Source of the DNA: Anseranas semipalmata
Lineage: Eukaryota > Chordata > Aves > Anseriformes > Anseranatidae
Direction: 5' to 3'
Assembly (NCBI GenBank): GCA_013399115.1
Contig: VXAA01005612.1
Span: 62,001 to 126,000, forward strand
Length of the DNA stretch: 64,000 nt
The notes under the pieces were generated by a model. It had not been told where the DNA came from. It saw only the letters and a list, made by a program, of their open reading frames with translations, and searched no databases. Below are positions 34,901 to 48,239 of this stretch, in pieces. The number at the start of each line of letters is the position of its first letter. The first letter of the stretch is position 1. The translations under genes were made by a program, and so were the position numbers.

Positions 34901-37900
34901 AGAATGGAGATTGATTTTTAGAAAAAGTCCATTTTTAAAATCTTAAATGTTTGGATCTGTTGCAGAAATTTTTGTGTTTCTTTAATTTCCTTCTTTGAAC
35001 ACTAGGCTGCTGGACATTCTTGGTCTTTTGTAATTTAAACCATCCGCATTGTAAATTGGTTTGGGCTTTACGTTGCCTTGAAGGAAGAGGTTTAAATTTC
35101 AGTCATTTTTGTGATATGAAGGAAGGGAAGGTATGAGAAGTCAGAAGTGCATTAAAATGTATATCACCAGTTGTCCTCAGTCTCAGGAATAATTTGATTT
35201 GAAAGAACTGTTTTACATTTTCAAGGTTTTTTTGTATCTGAGATTTAGGGTTTGTGACAAGTGAACTTCACCACTGTTTCAAGCATCCAGCTTAAAAAAT
35301 ACATTAAGGAGTACTTTTGGTGGGGTCCAAACTCAGAAAGCAGGATATCATTATTATGGCACAGGTTATTGCCATTATTTCCATGTTTCTGCCAGTAACA
35401 AAATATCTGTATGAATTTGCCACTATTAACATAGCTGGAGGTAGTGCTCATTTGAAGCAATACAAGTACAGGCTGGCACAGGGTCACACTTCAATTATAA
35501 CTCTAGAGAGTTGATCCTTCTCGACTTCTCAATCACTCTTGTGTTTCCATGATGCCGTTATCTCTCTGACCTTCATAGCCTTACCACTGCCATTGATTTT
35601 TACCAGGTGTCATCTGTGTTACAAATTGGTCTGGACTTGAATCTGTCTGTATTAAGGGGTTTAAATTCACACTTATTGGTGGTGGGAAAAGAGGGAAAAA
35701 TATGAAAAGTGGGAATTTGCTGGGTTGTCAAAACACAAAAGTAAGTTTAAAAAGGTTTAAAGGCTAATAAAGCCTCTGAGAAAACAAACATAGAAAAGAC
35801 AAACTGCAGACTAATGCAATAAAATTGCAGTGTCCTTAAAATGGTTATGATAACAGTGTCATGATGTCAGGCAGCTCTCAAACAATCCAGTGAGTAGCTC
35901 TGTGCTCAGAAGTTATTTGGTTTCATGAATCTTGAATGAATGTGAACCATTTACAAAATTCATTATGATATAACTAAATTTAAGGCACAGACTGAGTTCA
36001 AACTAGATAAAATCTGTTTAGTGCTGAAATACATTCCTTCTCTAAGTATTTACTGGGGATGAGTGCTTCAAGATATATGAAACTACACTGAAATATGGAC
36101 AAAAGACGCAAACTCAGACAGGGCAGGCTGTTGTAACACCATGGACTTGATGAAGTGTTGGTGCCCAGGACCTTCATTATAGATTGTTTTGTGAGTTACT
36201 CTCAGGGGCGCTTCCAGAAAGGAGAAATAAATACAATTTTGGTGTCTAAATATCTTTTAGGCTTGGTGGGCTCAGAAAGAATGTAATGGCAACACTATAA
36301 ATTACTTTGATGTTAAAATGTTCCCAGTAGTCCTTGCTGTACCACTTATTTCCTCTGCGACCTGAAATGAACCCCTCTAATGTCTCAGTTTCTTCTCCAT
36401 TGCATGGAATATTTCTTGTGGTGAGTGAGACTCCCTTTGTGTCTAGAAAATGAGAACTAAGAGTTGAAGAAGGCAGAATTCAATACTTTATACTGGCTGT
36501 TGCAAACCTAATGAGAACGGGAGAGTCATGCCCCTGTGCTGTCATGTCTTTGACATGCTGTGTGCTACCTAAGGTTGCAGGAGCACTCACTCCTTCCATG
36601 GGGCATGTGTAGCTGACACCATACACCATTTACTCCCTCCTCTGGCAAATACGATGGCTTTCCGCTGGATTGCAAAGCCTATGGTTTATATGTTGGTGGC
36701 TAGCAGCCAGTTTGGTAAGTGACCTCTGGAGTCAGAGAGAAGTAGTTGTGGCATGAGGAAAAGTGTCGTGAAGCCAATTTCCTGGAGACAGGAGTCAATG
36801 GGAAGATGGGACTGAAAGTCTTTTGAGGAACCTTGTTAAAGCTATGGCTGTTTATTGTGATGGTCTCAGCAGCTCTTCCATAGTTCAGATACTACTTAAA
36901 TTTGCACACAAAGAGAGGTTCACATCTTTCTATTTCATACTTCAGTAACTGAATTTCCAATTATGTTGCATGTTAAAATATTTACTGGTCTTAGCAGAAA
37001 AAAGTGAAGAAAAAAAGAGAAAAAAGGAAAAATGAGGGAAAAAAAAATGCTGTGTCCTTAAAATAAAAGGTTTCTTAGTATTGTTTTCAGCTTCTCTGTG
37101 TTGGAGAAGTGCTGTGATCACAGACTCTGAAACCACATCGATGATAAGCCACTTCCACATCATATGTACTGGCTACTTATATCTGAACACCTCTGTGCCT
37201 CAGCCTCCAGAAGACCATGCCAGGGACCCTCTCTTTTCCTCTATGGCAGCACCAGGCCTGTGAGCCCCTTAGGAGCAAAGTGCCTTCTGATGAGATGCAT
37301 CAGACTCTCCTGGGAGAAAAGCTGCTGATGCAGGAAAACTGCAAGTTGTACCTACCTTCCAAATCAACAGGAGATAAATGGGATGCTCTTCATACCAACT
37401 TTAAGGAGTGTGACTCACAGAGCAAGGACCAGGGTGTCACTGCGGATTAAGGACTGGTTATGAGATAGGAGAGAAAGATTCGTCATGAACTGCTGCTTCT
37501 CAGCATGTAAGAGGGATTAGTGGTACCCCATGGGCAAATTGTCTCTGTTAGGAAGAACTATGGAGGATTTAGAAAAATTCCAGATGGATTTAAATATATT
37601 GAGGGATTAAAGAGCACAATGGTAGATGAAATTCAGCTCGAATAAGTATGACAGAATAATAGACATTAACAAAAATAGTCCTTTTGGGAAAAAAAAAAAA
37701 AAATATATTCTTAAAACTGCTCATAGTCTGGGCTCTGAGGCAGTGGAAAATTTTAAAGAAAAGATTTTCTGTTTTTAGATACATGAATCCTGCCATTGGC
37801 ATGGTGGTACATGTTTTCAGACTTGAAAATTTAAAAGAAGGCATGCAAATCCTGAATTAGGTGGCCCATTTCTAAAACACAAACCAGCTCAATGTATCAC

Positions 37901-38599
37901 TGAAGTCAAGAATTCAGCAGGAGATTTTTTAAAAAAGAGAAAGATTTTAGTAAGAAATGAGCACATACATAATCACAATTATTTGTAGAATTAACCAATA
38001 ATCATACTTATTTATTTTTAGAAGGAATACCCTTGGTGCAGGGTATAAGGTAAGAGGGACTGATTCCTGATCTCTCTCCAATCTTTGCCTAGGCTGCAGT
38101 GCAGCGGGTGTGCATGGAGACAGAGTGCATGGCTGGGATTATCATCCCAGTCTGGAAACATGAGGTTTGTGCATTTCACAAGGTGCATGTAAGGGAAAAA
38201 TGTCACCATTCTTGTGCCTCTGGAGTCAGATACTAGATCAGCTGGAATCTGGTCTTCTCATGGGTAACATTCTCATTTATTAGGTCAGAGGTCCCTAGTA
38301 ATTCTGGGATAGAGTGTTTTGCTACTTTTTGAGTGAGTTTTGGACAACTGCCAGAATCTAGCAATTTCATAGCAGGCCTCACACCTGTAGGCTTTTCCTC
38401 AAGGAATTGAGGCCAATGTTGAACACTGTTACTGGGCAACTTCCTTAACATCTTGTTTTCTTGACTTTTAGCAGTGTGAACAAAACAGTGCTCAAGAGAA
38501 AAAAAAAAAAAATTAAGGAACTAATGGTTTCTGTATGTCACAGCATTGCTTTTCCCAGCATAGACTGTTCTGTAGTTAGTCCTTACAGAGCTGTATCTT

Positions 38600-38638
38600 A
38601 AAAAAACAAAAAACAAAAAACAAAAACAAACAAAAAAT
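38600..38638. repeat. A-rich (A5-6C)n tract
   Basis: Repeated AAAAAAC/AAAAAC units. Confidence 0.93.
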
Positions 38639-39582
38639 CACTTCTCTCACCCTCACCCTCCTTCTTTAGAACATTTCCAGTATTATCTTGGACTTAATTT
38701 TATTTCTTAGGTCTTATTTTTGGACTCTCCTGTTACTATTGGCTTAATAAAATCAGGCAGCAGCATGTCCAAAGTGGTTTAAAATAATCCATCTTGTGCT
38801 TGTGGCTGCTACTGAGAACTGACTCGAGGTCTGGGGTTAGTGCATACTGCTGGGGATGTGCTCCCTGCAGCAATTGCTCTTCTCATTCATTCTTGATCCC
38901 AGCAGCAGGAACTGGAAGTTGCTTTCCCCCTCTTTAGCCTTTTCTCTCGACTGCTTTTAGTAGGCAGAGCAATCATAGCTGGTGTGCATCAGCCTCACCC
39001 GTAGAAAGGTAGGGCTGAAGTCCTGGTGTTCTGGCTCCTCCGCTCCTCCTCACCAAGCAATGGACTGAGAGTGGAGATGTGGCATGAAGGGAAATGGACC
39101 AGATACTCCCCCATGAACGTGGGTGGTTAAAAGGGCTGAAGCTACTGTCACTTATTCAAATAGCCTCCCTCTACTGCAATTAATTTATTGTATTCATTAG
39201 AGAAAATAATATACAAGCAAAGAGACAGTTCCTAGTGTATCTGCAAGTCATTTTGGAGAAGCTCTGAAAGACATCCACACATTCGGTCTCATCCCTGTGA
39301 CCAGAATGTACCCAACATACCTGCTATTTTCCATGGGCTGAGGGAGGATGGCAGCTTGTGCTGGAGCTGGCCAGGTTGCTCCTGCCAGTTACCTGTCAGC
39401 AGGGTGTTTGCTTTCAACTTAATCAATGCTCATGCTGCTGCCAAATGGTTTTAGCAGCCAGAGCAAACTAGTCCTCACCTTTATTCAGCCTAAAGGTGGC
39501 CTCTTGCATATCGGACTCTCTAAAGCATTCCATATGGTATTCCAGATCCATATTTCTGAACTTTTTGTTGTTGTTGTGTAGA

Positions 39583-39620
39583 TTTACCTTTCTAAGGTAA
39601 TTTACCTTTCTAAGGTAAAT
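39583..39620. repeat. 18-bp tandem duplication of a near-palindromic unit
   Basis: TTTACCTTTCTAAGGTAA is present twice in a row; each unit is itself close to an inverted repeat (TTACCTT / AAGGTAA). Confidence 0.85.
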
Positions 39621-39790
39621 CTAAGACTGTGCTGCATATTAAGAAATTGATACCATTGTAGAGCATTGCTCTGTTGATGAAGGGAAGCCTATTTGATGTC
39701 AATGCACAGACAGCATTGAAAAATGGCCAAGTGGAACTTTGTTAAGTAATTATTTTAAACTAAAGAATGCATTTATCTTAAAATTCAGTT

Positions 39791-39836
39791 AAAAAAAAAC
39801 AAAAACAAAAAAAAAAACCAAAAAAAAACAAAAAAT
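39791..39836. repeat. A-rich tract with interspersed C
   Basis: Long A-rich run; a further A14 run follows at about 39865-39878. Confidence 0.93.
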
Positions 39837-42800
39837 AGAGAAAAAATGCATCTAAGATCAGTACAAAAAAAAAAAAAAGAAAATATATTACAAAGATGCT
39901 TCAAAGATGTGTGCCTGCTAAGTTAATAGCTGCTTAAAAATCTTAGATATAAAAACTAAAACACAGAGGTAGGCAGGATCAACAAAACTATGTTTGGCAG
40001 CTCAAGCCTTAGATTAACTTCTAGAGAAAAGTACTACCACCCGAAGACGCTGACATTGGTGAACCCATCCAGGCGACTGTCAGACTAGGTCTTTTGGTAG
40101 AATATTTTTGCTAGATCTACATGAAGGACCTTGAAGGCCTAAAACAATGCTTTCACCTGCATGACATAATCTACACGTACCTCTCATTATTTAAAAAAAG
40201 TTGATTACTAGAAGTAAATTATTGAACAGATTTGGTCCTTACAACTTGTGTTTTCAAGAGCATTGCTCTTTATCTCTGTGGTTCATACCTTTTCCTTTTA
40301 AGGAACATTTCTAGGTTTTAAGCGGAAATGTGGTTATGTAAGAATTTAGGGTGAAAGCCAGACTGTCTTATTTAGGTGCTGAAGTTAGACCTGCTGGATG
40401 CTACACATCTTCCCCAAGGATGGGGATGTCATCCACTTCCCGTGATGTCACTGGGCTCCCTGGAGACAAATGAAGACATATCCACACAGGAAGATTCAGG
40501 CACCTCTTTTCCTCCACTTATTAGAAGGGACTTTGGAGACTCCAGAAGACAACCCAATCTGCTAGGTATCTCCCTGCCTCACTGAGACAAGCCAAACGAG
40601 TAGGTTATTATGGGATCCACCATATCTAGTGCTCCGGTGCTGAAAGGCACCTTGTGGAGTGTCTCCTGCCTGTCTTCTGCTTATTACTGCAAGGGCTAGA
40701 AAGTGAAGCAGGAGGTGAAAGAAATCTTACTGGACTTACTCTGAGCATATTTAACTCCTGCATTGTAGGAGGGTGTTCTGGATACCAGCCCTAAGCGATA
40801 GCTCTGTCCATCATCCTCTTGATGGCACAGTGGTTAATCTTCAGGCATAGAAGTGACAGGGGAAGATGGACAAGTGCAAGAGAGAACATGACTGTAACTC
40901 ACATCACTCAGGAGGAAGGAAAACTGCTGTGCCAAACAGTTTTTGAGCATGTGTATGTTTTACATAAGTAAACATTTGAAAAGTTTTTGAAGTAAACATT
41001 AGACTAAATCAAAAATCTCTCCCCTCAAGAGTCCTAGATGCTGGGTTCAGGTTCTGCCTTCCTCCAGTTGAGATATGGGTTCAACTCAAGCTGAACACAG
41101 GTGTAACCAAACTTCTGAACATTCTCCAGGGGAAATAGGTGGAGTGGAGATGCCACTGTGCTTGAATTTGGATAGCAAAAGAGAGGCTGGGTGTGAGAGT
41201 GGCACTTAACCTCCCCAGAAAATGAACTTTCTGATACTGCTGGGAGGGCTGTAGTTAAACACACAGGAAACTTTCAGGCTGTAGTAATGCCTGGTAATTT
41301 TGGTGCAGTGCTCAGCATTCTTAAAAATGGGTGAACTGGACTTCATTGCCTATGTCCTTATTTAAACAAATTTTATCTGGATTGAATCCTACCTTACTTA
41401 AGATTTCACTTGGAACTAGACTGACATTTAGGTTTAAGGAGTGCAATTCCCAATGTCAGGCCAATTTCTGTACTGTAGATTATTCTTCATTTTTGCAGAA
41501 AATGATTCAATTGAACTAATCTGACAGGGCTGACTGGATGTCCATTATAGTGCTGCATTACAATTGCTAAACAGAATATTGGAAGGGCACTAGGTACAGA
41601 CTGGTAAAGACAATACATAATTTGAATGACGGCACTAGGGGAGAATTTTAGAGTTTGGTAAGTGGGTTTTCGAAGACACTTGGCAGTTGGGAGGAGGAAA
41701 AACAAATGAGAGCAACTGCTTGTGAGACTGACATAACCTCAGCATAACTTTGAGCTATAAGTTGCTCTCCTTGCTGGGAGCAGGCTTGGCAAACGCTAGC
41801 AATCAAACCATCTGTATAACTGGATCAGATTTTTCACAACCAAAATGGATCAATTTATGGGATTGTTTTGACAGGCATGTTGGGAAATACAGAACATATA
41901 GTTTTCATCATTGTTTACTTCTGTTTTTCCTCTTGTTCCCTTTGACATTACCCACTGGCTTTTATTAGAGTCTGAGCTCCGTTTAACTCAGCATGCAGAA
42001 CTGGACATGCTGCCAGTGTCACTCCCTGCAGAACTCCTCCTGTTTCTTCATTTACATGTTTCTGTCTTGTTCTTTAACCAGAAGGGGAAGCTTTGAGCCT
42101 TGAATGCATAAATCATTAGGTCCAGGTCAAAAATGCACAATTCATTATTCAAAATGGTTGTTCTCACTCATCAGATTTCTAGTTTATCTTGGGAATTTCT
42201 TGGAAATGCGGCATCCATCTGTAGCATTGTTTGGATAATTATGGCATGAAGCTGACCTGGTCTCGAGATCAGCATCCAATATTCAGACCTACTTTTTTTT
42301 TGTACTGGTCTAATTGGCCATTCATGAGGCATGTCTGGTCTGTAAAACTGTTGACTCCTACTCCATTTGCCCACAGCAGCCATTTAGCAAAGCTACCAAC
42401 TCATCAGTGAAGGAGAAGTTATCCTCACCTGGATCCAGGTGCTCTAAATATGCTGTAAAATCAGGCAGATGTACTCTAAAGACAGTCAGATCCCCTGTGC
42501 TGAAAAAGTTTAGAACAAAATTTTTGGTAAGAGAATGAGGGAAGTTTTTATTATAACTAAAAATTAATTTTCAGGTTACTTGGTCATTGCTACTACATCT
42601 TCTCCATATTTGGTAGGAAGAAATATGTTTAGCCTTTGGGGACTGCCAATAGTGCAACTCTTTTTATTCTTAGAGCCAGAAGGCATGCAAGTCAAATAAT
42701 AATAGTCTTTTATTTAACAATACTAGACATCTGACAAAGAAAGTTGGTATCATTGCCTTCATTTTACAGATGGTGAAACTGAGGGTCAGGAAAATGTCTT

Positions 42801-43604
42801 GACCAGGGTCACCTGATAGGCCTTTTCCAGATGAAGACATATTCTTTTCGTCATTCATCCTTTGTTCAACAGCAGATATTCTCACTTACGTATAAAATCA
42901 CTGAAGACAACGGGATTGTTTACATGCATAAAAAAAAATTGGCTAGCAAACTTTATATGTAGCAGTGGCTAAGAAGGAAATCACTTAATATGATTGTTCT
43001 AGGTTGTGCCAAATTTCTGGAATGAGATTTTAGAAATGACTTCTCATCCCTATATTTTTCTTGTAAATTGAGCAAATGAAAAGTGAAATCTTTAATAGAC
43101 AATAGCAGAGGAAGATTATAATCCAATGTTCTATTATTTGAATTACCTCTGTAAGTGGATTGTTCCTTAAAATATTTCTGTTTGCATCTCCCTCACTGGG
43201 AAGGATTTAGACATTGGAAGATATAGAATATTATTTTCACCAGGCAATCTAATTTTCCTATATTCAATGTCCAGTACAATTTGTGGAAACATTTTAACAA
43301 ACAATTACATAAAGTTGGTCTCCCAAATCTGCTCTTGAGCATTTAAATGGATTACTTAAATTTCAGAAGTGCTCAACAGCTTACATTAGGGTAAAGGGAT
43401 ATTTATTCCTGCATTTTCATTTAAGATCCATCCCTAAATAAAATAGTTTTATAGCCTAGATCTGCTTTTCTTGTTAGACAAAACTCCCGATGAAGATAAA
43501 GAGAGCTGATTGGATTATGAGTATTTTAGCATAGACAAGTAGCTATGTATTGGGCTATTTATTTTTCGCATGGTGTAAGTGGATATCGGAGTTTTCATAG
43601 TTAC

Positions 43605-43625
43605 GTCATGATGTTAAATCATGAC
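43605..43625. repeat. Perfect 8-bp inverted repeat with 5-bp spacer, next to a CRE-like half site
   Basis: GTCATGAT, GTTAA, ATCATGAC. The left arm overlaps TTACGTCA (43601-43608), one base away from a full CRE. May be a transcription-factor site or chance. Confidence 0.6.
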
Positions 43626-44228
43626 ATCAGAGTCTTGAAGTGAGCTGGGGAGTCATTTCATCTGAACGCATTATGTACCATATAACGTTGGCTATGTTTA
43701 GCAGAAATATAAGCCAGATACTCTAGCAGGTATAACTAGTTTAGCGGAAGAGCTGTGTGCTGCAAAGTGAGATTAAACTAAAGCAGCAGTGAAATATTTT
43801 TCAGATGAGGCTGTGCCATGCTTAAAAACTATGTATCTACATAAACCCCAAAGGAAATATTTATATTTCATTCCCCTTTTATTTCTTTATTGTCATTAAT
43901 CCATCAAACAAAGTATATTCTACAAATAATATGAGATAGAGATTGGCATCTGAGTGAAACAGAGCTCTGATACTGGTTCAGTAGGGTCTGAATTTGTCAG
44001 CTGAAAGATAGTATTTAGGCTAGCACTTCCAGAAAGAGACGGCATTAGAAGACAAAGCAGTAGAAGAAAGTTAGTTGTACTTGAATTTTGTACTTTCTGA
44101 CTCTCCTTTTGTTTTCCAAGCTTTAGAGAACTGGAACCAGAAAGCTGAAAAAGACAAAAAAAAAAAAATATATTTTAAACTATGAGATGTATCACTAGCT
44201 GTTTTAGTTGCTGTTATTGTATTAAACT

Positions 44229-44415
44229 GAGCCCTGGCACAGGTTGCCCAGAGAGGTTGTGGAATCTCCGTCCTTGGAGATCTTCAAAAGCCTCCTGGAC
44301 ATGGTCCTGAACAACCATTTCTAGGTGGCCCTGCTTGAGCAGAGGAGTCGGACCAGGTGACCTCCAGAGGTCCCTTCCAAGCTCAGCCGTTCTGTGATTT
44401 TGTGATTCTGTGATC
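44229..44415 (+). mobile_element. CR1 LINE 3' end fragment
   Basis: Begins GAGCCCTGGCACAGGTTGCC, a standard CR1 point, continues through GTCCTTGGAGATCTTCAAAA and GACCTCCAGAGGTCCCTTCC, and ends in TTCTGTGATTTTGTGATTCTGTGAT. A different subfamily from 31543-31955, judged by the 3'-UTR. Strand +, inactive. The minus-strand open frame 44214-44441 is its shadow. Confidence 0.93.
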
Positions 44416-46852
44416 TTAGCACAGTTAACTTGAAGATGCAAAAGAGAAATCTACAGCAAATGAAATGATAGCAACGATAGAAAACCTAAGGTAAGCACTG
44501 TCTTGAGATCTTGGCTAGCAACAGCTATATCATCTTCCAAAAGGTGCAATGCCATCCAACAGTTTATTGTTCCTAAGGCCAAAATCTAGACTGGAAGTGA
44601 TCAGAAACTTTCAAGGCAATCAAAAAAAATTTGGAGTGGTAAAATCAAGAAGGATTGTTAAAGACACAGCAGGAGACATTAATTTTCTTTGACAAGAAAG
44701 GGTTAGACAGCCTCAAGAGAACTTGCAAAGCATAAATAGCACCCACAAGTAGGTCTTATTGCTTTTCTTTTTTTCCAGTACATGCTTTGTATCTCTGAGG
44801 CCAATGTAAGACGTGATTTCTTTTTTAAGGGTTCACCATTGCGGGTGTAATGAAATATGTTATCACAAGCTCATGAAAGAAAACTTGTGTGGGTGGGACC
44901 TGTGTTGCAACGTGTCTGGACACTGAGTGGCCATGGCCCAGACTCACTGCACCATGCTGCTCCAAGTGAGCAGAGCCAGCAAGGCCTGTCACCCACATGG
45001 GAGGGCCATTGCTTTTCCCCCACTTTAGGGAACTGAAATCACAAGCTTAACAGTTCAAATAAAGTCATGGGAATCCTATCCCAATCTTATCTTTCCCCCA
45101 AGTCTTTGGCCTTGATAAAAGAATTTTGTCATGATTGAGACCAAAGAGTCTTTCTACTATTGCAATTTCTGCCTGTAGTATCTGCTATTTTTTCCTTATC
45201 TGAACTACTAGTTTTTGTCCTTCCTTCTCGGTTTATGTAACACTTTGCTTTGAATTAATTCGGTAGTAGATGAACCCTCATGACCAATAGAGGAATCATA
45301 TTCATGACAAATAACACTAATACCTCTCAGTTTTTCTCATCTTTGTAATACAGAAACTTCTTCCTATGTAGGCTGAATCAAGCAAGCAGAAAACCAAGCA
45401 CAGTACATGAAAGATCACAACTAGCAACTGCTCCATGTGTACTGTGTGCTTGCACCAGGGGGTTATGGGAGGACTGTGTGCAGGAGGACAGGTGATGTTT
45501 GCAAGTTGTGTTCTGGTAACAGTCCTTGAATAAACCTGAAGTCAGATGGGTGATGTGGGTGTACAGAGCTGTTGCAATGTAGGCTAGTTTGCTTAATGCC
45601 ATGCTGGTGGGAATGGCGTACTCGCTCAGTGTAAGCCAACCTAGAGGCAATCACTGTACAAGCACACGCTGTTCAACGCTGAGCAAAATGCAACATGAAT
45701 TAAAGCAGGAGGGAAAGAAAGTGTGGATAATGACGTTTTGGCATTTTTAGAGAAAGATTTCAAATATTCACCTCTGCTACAGTACAACTGTCACAGAACT
45801 GTAATAAGCAGTACTAGTATGTGGCAACACTTAGAAGTTGGAAAAATGATATTGGAAAGTACTCTGGCATAAATTAATCATTCTTAATGCGAGTCCTCAA
45901 ATATGATAGTGTGATCAATAATAATACTGGTAGCAAAGAGGATAATAGATAGGACTGTGCCTTTGAAAAGTACACAGGTACCAGTTCTGCAGCTCTCCTG
46001 TGCCGCTATGAATAACAATTTCTTAGCCTAACGTGCCATATGTGAGCTTGTGAACCTGTATGCTTTAGTTTGCTATTAGATGAAAGTTACCAAGACTGCT
46101 ACTGGATGCTCAGGCTTGGAAAAGAATGGCTTTCCATCATGATTTTCTTTCCCATTTTCTCTCCTGCATTCTTGTTGGGTTGTAGCATTCAAATGCTCTG
46201 ATTACATCCCACATTACTGTAACTACGTTGGCTTGTGGCAGCATGCCTTGGTTTTGAGGCTGGAGAACACTTTTGCAGGGAAGGAGGAGTAAGTGGGGAA
46301 TGGGAGTTTGAGCTTTTACAAATGAGACTCTCTTGGTAAAAAAAATGACACCAATGTATGCAGCAGACTTTCCCTGCACCTCTGTGTATGCTTGCTATTA
46401 CAGTAAAAGCCCACTTGCTGACACCAATAATTCCAGCAAAATTTAAGCCAACATCTTTGGGAGAAAAGATTTAATTAACACATAAGCCCCTGAGTCACTA
46501 TGACAATCTGCTTTCATAGTGATGGGAATAATCATATTTCTACCCACTGTCAGTCCTTGAAATATGGGGGTTTTACGAATAATCTATAGTAGATTTTTTC
46601 CCTTACAGAAACAATCAAATTCTTTTGTTACTTTCAGACAAGAACATTTCTGTCTCATACATCTAGAAAAACTCTAAATTTATCTGGTGCCTTGAGGGGC
46701 TACCTCTGCTTGTGTGACAGGAGGTCTCTTGAGCATTTGGGGTTAGTAGCATGAAGGGAGGCTGAGCAATTCCATCCTAAGCAAGATCCACGAGACATCC
46801 CATAATTTAAGTACAGGTGCCCTCAGGGCAGTGTATGCAGAACCCAGTGCAG

Positions 46853-46876
46853 TAAATAAATAAATAAATAAATAAA
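46853..46876. repeat. (AAAT)n microsatellite
   Basis: About six AAAT units. Confidence 0.93.
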
Positions 46877-48152
46877 CAGTGCTTGTTGCAGACAATAAAT
46901 AAATTTGTGGCCATGATTACAGTGATATAAAATTAGATTCAAAAACTTTCACTGTAAAGCAGAAATAATAACGTAGGTACAGAGCTTTAAAAAAATCTTT
47001 TTTTCTGCTTAGTCCAGTTGAAAAGATCATGTCTAACAGTACATGCTTTTTTGACACCTCGTTCTCCTACCTGTTATAAACCCTTGAAGCAAAAAATACA
47101 GAACCTTTTTTCCCCTGGGTTAGTTTCATCAAAGTTGTTTCTGATTTAAAGTGGCATAAGTCAGATAAGTATCAGGCTTGTAAGGTTTAAATTTATGAGT
47201 GTTGGGGCTTTAACAATGTTGAGAATAATTCTATAATCACAATTTAAAGAATGTTGTATCTGTTGTTTTCACTAGATACTGCGTCATCATTTTCTTATCT
47301 TTTTACTTTCTTAATACTTTTTTATTTGGTTTCACAGTACTGAACAACAGTTAAACAAGGTATGGTCTGTCTATTAGGGACAGAAAGTTTATAACATATC
47401 TTTAGAGTTGTAGCAACTCTAATAACCTGATTTTTTTATAAATACAATTTTTGCATCTAGATAAGTGCTTTTTTTAAATGATAGCAGTCCTCTTGTGTTA
47501 TGCTTGATTGCAACCTGTTTTCTAAATTAAAAAATGTAAATGTGGCATTGACAAAGGTTAAAAAGATTTACAGTGGGTTCTGTCAGCAGTGCATACACAA
47601 ACCAAACTAAATCCTATGTATCTAATCAGTGTCCTCTGGACTGTGTGCCTTGCTCCATTGTTTACTCTCAAATCCATAATAATTTTGTATCCTTTCACTG
47701 GGCAAAGATTCATTTTAAAAACTAATGAATTTAAAAATATGCTTTTCCCTTGTCCATTTGATACTGAGCTTGCAATTTGACTTTCATTGTTTGTTTCCCT
47801 CCTTGTCTCATCAATCCTTTTCTCTCTTTCTGTCCTTTTACTTTATTACATTTTTTATTGAGGACTGAGATGAACTGGTTGCTGCATCATGGGCCCATTA
47901 CACTTCCTAACAATTCCATTTACACCTTATTGTTTGTCTTATTGCTGGAAAATTCAGGTGATTCATCATGCCTGAAGAAGCACCTGATCCCAATTCCCTT
48001 GATATCACGATCACTATGTGACAGGAATACAGTTAGTGGTGGCTTTCAGACTCTAAGAGGCCAAGGTGATAACTCTTTTGGGACTTTTAGCCTCTCAAGT
48101 ATTGATGAGTTCCATTTTCGTAACGGTCTGTTTTCTTGCTCCTTTTCAACAG

Positions 48153-48239
48153 CCCCCTGAGTGTGGAAAAGGGCTTGGAGTTAATAAAGGAAGTGGCAGA
48201 TCTCCTGAAGCTGCAGATGAGTGCCTTCGATGATGTCAA
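48153..48239 (+). CDS. PTPRN2: PTPRN2 exon (87 bp), first helix of mature ectodomain
   Basis: The acceptor is TTTTCAACAG|C and the donor is GTCAA|GTATGT. One base completes an Asp codon with the previous exon, and 28 codons plus two bases follow. It encodes PLSVEKGLELIKEVADLLKL and then a segment ending SAFDDV. This matches the human PTPRN2 order DPLS, a helix of alternating acidic and hydrophobic residues, then SAFADV. In crystal structures of the PTPRN family this is the first helix of the SEA-like mature ectodomain, directly after the GYIVT strand. The next residues (GPAVTF-type strand) must come from a downstream exon that I could not find by 64000. The 127-codon open frame at 47777-48160 overlaps the acceptor in another frame and is not a gene. 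Confidence 0.95.

Larger units (their letters stand above)
26300..48152 (+). other. PTPRN2: PTPRN2 intron, 21853 bp
   Basis: GTAAGT donor and TTTTCAACAG acceptor. Supported contents are CR1 3' ends at 31543-31955 and 44229-44415, simple repeats (31066-31099, 38600-38638, 39791-39836, 46853-46876), an 18-bp tandem duplication near 39583-39620, and a palindromic CRE-like patch at 43601-43625. The somewhat more GC-rich parts, such as 33585-34200 and 40376-40830, carry short open frames with no family resemblance that I can see. No additional PTPRN2 exon is expected, because GYIVT and DPLS are contiguous in the mammalian protein and the phases on either side agree. Confidence 0.88.
13549..48239 (+). 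other. PTPRN2: PTPRN2 gene body (partial; five internal exons)
   Basis: PTPRN2 (phogrin, IA-2beta) is a type I membrane protein of insulin and neuropeptide dense-core granules. Its cytoplasmic phosphatase-like domain is largely inactive on protein substrates, and it affects granule cargo and secretion. Five exons on the + strand join into a single frame with consistent phases 1, 1, 0 and 2. The encoded text follows the mammalian protein in order as I remember it: an LMAAL motif, a KDLE-type helix, a short DNGV/DDGV block, a SSSSEE...GVENVKS block, GLQLEV, GYIVT, then DPLS and SAF-DV. The paralogue PTPRN shares GYIVT but lacks GVENVKS, so PTPRN2 is preferred. Introns measure 7768, 1400, 2438 and 21853 bp. 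The signal peptide, RESP18-like domain, transmembrane helix and phosphatase domain are not in the window. The exon placement is read from sequence; the gene name rests on remembered family sequence. Confidence 0.93.

Noticed and set aside
47777..48160. 127-codon open frame ending in the last visible exon
   Set aside because: It runs across the splice acceptor in a different frame from the conserved PTPRN2 coding sequence.
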